The translations under genes and the position numbers were made by a program. 64,000 nt of DNA. Origin: Halichoerus grypus. Lineage: Eukaryota > Chordata > Mammalia > Carnivora > Phocidae. Shown in pieces: positions 61,309 to 64,000 of this stretch. The first letter of the stretch is position 1; each line of letters starts with the position of its first letter. Where the stretch lies: contig NC_135719.1 of the NCBI RefSeq assembly GCF_964656455.1, forward strand, positions 72,714,283 to 72,778,282, written 5' to 3'. The notes under the pieces were generated by a model. The model was not told the DNA's origin. It did no database searches and saw nothing but the letters and a program-made list of their open reading frames with translations.

Positions 61309-64000
61309 TACCCTCAGTCAACAGCCTCCTACCCTAGGAGCCAGGGTCTCTAAGAGCCTACACTTGAGGAAATGCTAAGCACAAATTCCATAAGTATGTC
61401 TTTGGGAATGATGGTCAGGGAGCCAATCCTATTTTCTCCCCTTCATACCTGAGCCTACGTACTCTAGCTAATGGGTACACCACTACAGATCAGCTGTTGG
61501 TTCAACCTCATATACCTTTTACCGGAAATAAGCACCTCAGCCTGCAGTATGTTGAGCCTAAGCTCATGAGTAGTCAATAGACCATTTGGCCATTCTCTCA
61601 GGACCGCTGCTTCTCATACGATACAGGTAGTAGCACCTATAAGCACTTCAGTGTTTCACCAGTTGTCTCACCATCTTTGCCATACAACATGCCCCTTAAC
61701 AAGGCAATCTTATCATTGGTGAGACATTCTGTGAACCCTCAATTGGTGATGCAAGCAGAGAAATTGTGGGCAAAAAAGGCAAACCCCAATACAGAATCAC
61801 AACCCTCTCCAAAATAGAAGGTAACCAACCTTCCACCAGGTGGCTGGCTATTATCCCTAAGGAAAAAGCCCTAGTCAGGTCTCTGCGGCTGGCATGTTCA
61901 TGTTCAGTAGTGCAGTAATGCACTGCCATCTATGTGACCTCCTTTCCTGCCCCACGTCCCTCTTCCATCATCCTTGCTTCCCTAGATGTACCAGTAAAAT
62001 GTTAGGACTTAAGCACCTCAAACTGTTTTTTTAAGGAATCCAAGCTCAGACAATTAATACCATTAAATGTTTACTATGTACCTGACACTGTTTTAAACAC
62101 TTTACCTGATTTACTCATTTTTTAAAGATTGTATTTATTTGTTTGGGAGAGAGAGAGAGAGAGAGCAGGGTGAGGGGCAGAGGGAGAAGCAAACTCCCGC
62201 CTGAGCAGGGAGCATGATGGGGGGGCTCGATCCTGGAACTCCGGGATCACGACCTGAGCTGAAGACAGATGCTTAACCGACTGAGCCAGTCAGGTGCCCT
62301 GTGATTTACTCATTTTTAAAGTAAACTTCTTAAAAGAAATTGAAAGCAAAACATATATATGAATGAGTACGGAATTCATCAGACTTAATGAAAGGAAACT
62401 CAGGTTTTTGGGTGAAACAAGCAGCTAATGGTCCAGAGAGAAATCCAAGAAGGCACATAAAATCTGTGAAAAACATACATGGCCTAATACACCATGCCAG
62501 ATCTGACGCTTGCCTCTCCAAACTCATCTCCACATCATTCACTACACCAGTCTCTGATCACTTTCTCTGTTGAACTGTGTCCTCATTCCTAGAGAGTGTT
62601 CACTAACAATTTGTGGAATGAATGGAATGGAATAGAATAGAACCATAGTATCCAGAGATACACTGTTTTGGATTCTGTGAATATTCTAAAATTTCTGGCC
62701 TTAATAATACCTATTATCAGAAGGTATTAACTTCTGCGGCAATTTCAGATTTCATTCAGATGAATTTTACCGCAAAGACATCAGTAGTACCCTAGGACAT
62801 GATTAGGCAGCTACTGATGGGTTTGATTAGAGAGAAGAAAGGATAGTCCCTGTACTCAGGACAGATTATATAATGTTCCAGTCCTGGTGCAAAATGAAAA
62901 AGCTAAAAAACTATTAAGAATTTCCAAGACAGCAACAGCAGAGCATTAAACCAAGCATGGAGCTCTGGTAAGAGCAGGTTCAGTGCAACTGCACAGGTCA
63001 CATGCCCATTAAGTTGGCCCTCCTTGTACCCATCAAAAGACCAAGAGGAGTGTATGAATTCCAACATTGAACCACTGAAGGCTCTACAGAAAAAACTGGC
63101 CTTTTTTGCATCAACCAGGGAACCTCTTTGACTGATCTTAATACAGACTGATATATTCAGAAAAATGGTCTATGTTCAAACTTATCTTCTGGACTAAGGA
63201 AACTACCTCTACCTTACTAGTTGCCAAGAATGGGTGGGCTCTTCTCAACTGTATGTATAGAAAATCCAAAGAGAGTTTCTACTGAGCATCATACAAACTA
63301 GAGAAAACAACAGTAGCCCTAAACTTTTCTTGATACCAGCTCTGTGGGCTCCTCAACAACAGAAACAAGACTCTAAGAAGGTAGAAATATGAGACTGTAC
63401 CCTTGACCAATATCTAGTTACCATGCAAAGGATTTGGAGTGGATTTGAAGTATACCTACACAAAGAGGTCTACACAAGGGCTCTAAGAATCTCTTGAGGG
63501 ATATTTACAAGTAATGTAATATATAAAATTTGTTTGGACACTTGCTATCCTTGAAATTAGGTAAGGGGGGAACACATTTGGAAAACACATTGGCATTTGA
63601 AATAAGATCTTGAATTTGCATAATAGAACCTAGGATTTGAGATGGATGCCTGACTTGAACTAACCAGATGTCTGGAGGTGGGAAGTTCTGTTTGTTCCAT
63701 GACCTCACCTGTGATTATTTTCTAGTGCAACTCAAACCAGACCTTCAACGTGGCACCTGGAACTTGGTACAACCAATGGCTTTGCAAGTGGATGGAGCAG
63801 GTACCTCCTTGCACCTAGGACTAAATATTCTGTTTGAAATTATAATATCTTCATTTGTAGTAGGAAGTTCTTTACCCAAGCTGGGAAGAGGTATTATTGT
63901 GAACCCCAGAGAAAAAAAAGGATGGTTCCCAGTTAATGCAATATTATGTATGGTACAGGTTTCCAGTTATGGAATGAATAAGTTATGGCAATAAAAGTTA
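61309..64000. other. Intergenic, no gene recognised
   Basis: Apart from one SINEC, no repeat or gene was identified with confidence. Short frames such as 63668-63994 (+) and 61696-61929 (-) have no domain, splice or codon support. Confidence 0.5.
62123..62301 (-). mobile_element. SINEC
   Basis: Reverse copy with a GA-rich middle. The target duplication TGATTTACTCATTTTT at 62107-62122 and 62302-62317 is perfect. The head (CAGGTGCCCT side) is somewhat diverged. Confidence 0.92.

Overview
This window is nuclear DNA from a mammal of the order Carnivora, probably an arctoid caniform (bear, pinniped or mustelid group). The main evidence is about twenty tRNA-derived carnivore SINEs (SINEC/CAN-SINE) whose heads read GGGGCGCCTGGGTGGCTCAG. 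Their downstream text lacks the typical dog (SINEC_Cf) and cat variants. Species-level identity cannot be read from the sequence.

Two protein-coding genes face each other. At the left, on the + strand, lies the last coding exon of RASGRP1 (6622-6756, 44 C-terminal residues) with its probable 3' UTR; positions 1-6621 are the end of its last intron. On the - strand, the complete coding part of FAM98B runs from 49479 down to 12737 in eight exons. All eight have GT-AG junctions, the reading phases agree, and the sum is 1293 nt (430 codons plus stop). FAM98B is a subunit of the human tRNA-splicing ligase complex (RTCB, DDX1, FAM98B, RTRAF, ASHWIN). Its promoter region is a CpG island at about 48990-49640. 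The convergent RASGRP1/FAM98B order matches the human 15q14 neighbourhood as I know it.

Almost everything else is transposon-derived. RASGRP1's last intron is mostly an old L1 with younger insertions. FAM98B intron 6 carries an old L1 split by a younger L1 that still has an open ORF2 frame of about 938 codons. Intron 3 carries a three-layer nest (a MER5/MER20-type hAT element, a Tigger1-type element inside it, and a SINEC inside that) and a close inverted SINEC pair. Intron 1 carries an ATP5PO processed retrocopy, a MER2-type element inside an old L1, and L2 and MIR relics. Upstream of FAM98B are an old L1 and, at 54579-61308 on the - strand, a class-I endogenous retrovirus remnant. Its R-U5...U3-R-poly(A) structure looks like a reverse-transcribed viral mRNA rather than a provirus.

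I see no operon, CRISPR, phage or other novel multi-gene system. The points most worth a second look are the mRNA-like ERV copy, a 3'-truncated SINE micro-insertion with a long target duplication, the two SINEs sharing one target site, and the inverted SINEC pair inside the FAM98B transcript. Repeat family names come from recalled consensus text, not from a database search, so boundaries of old repeats are approximate.
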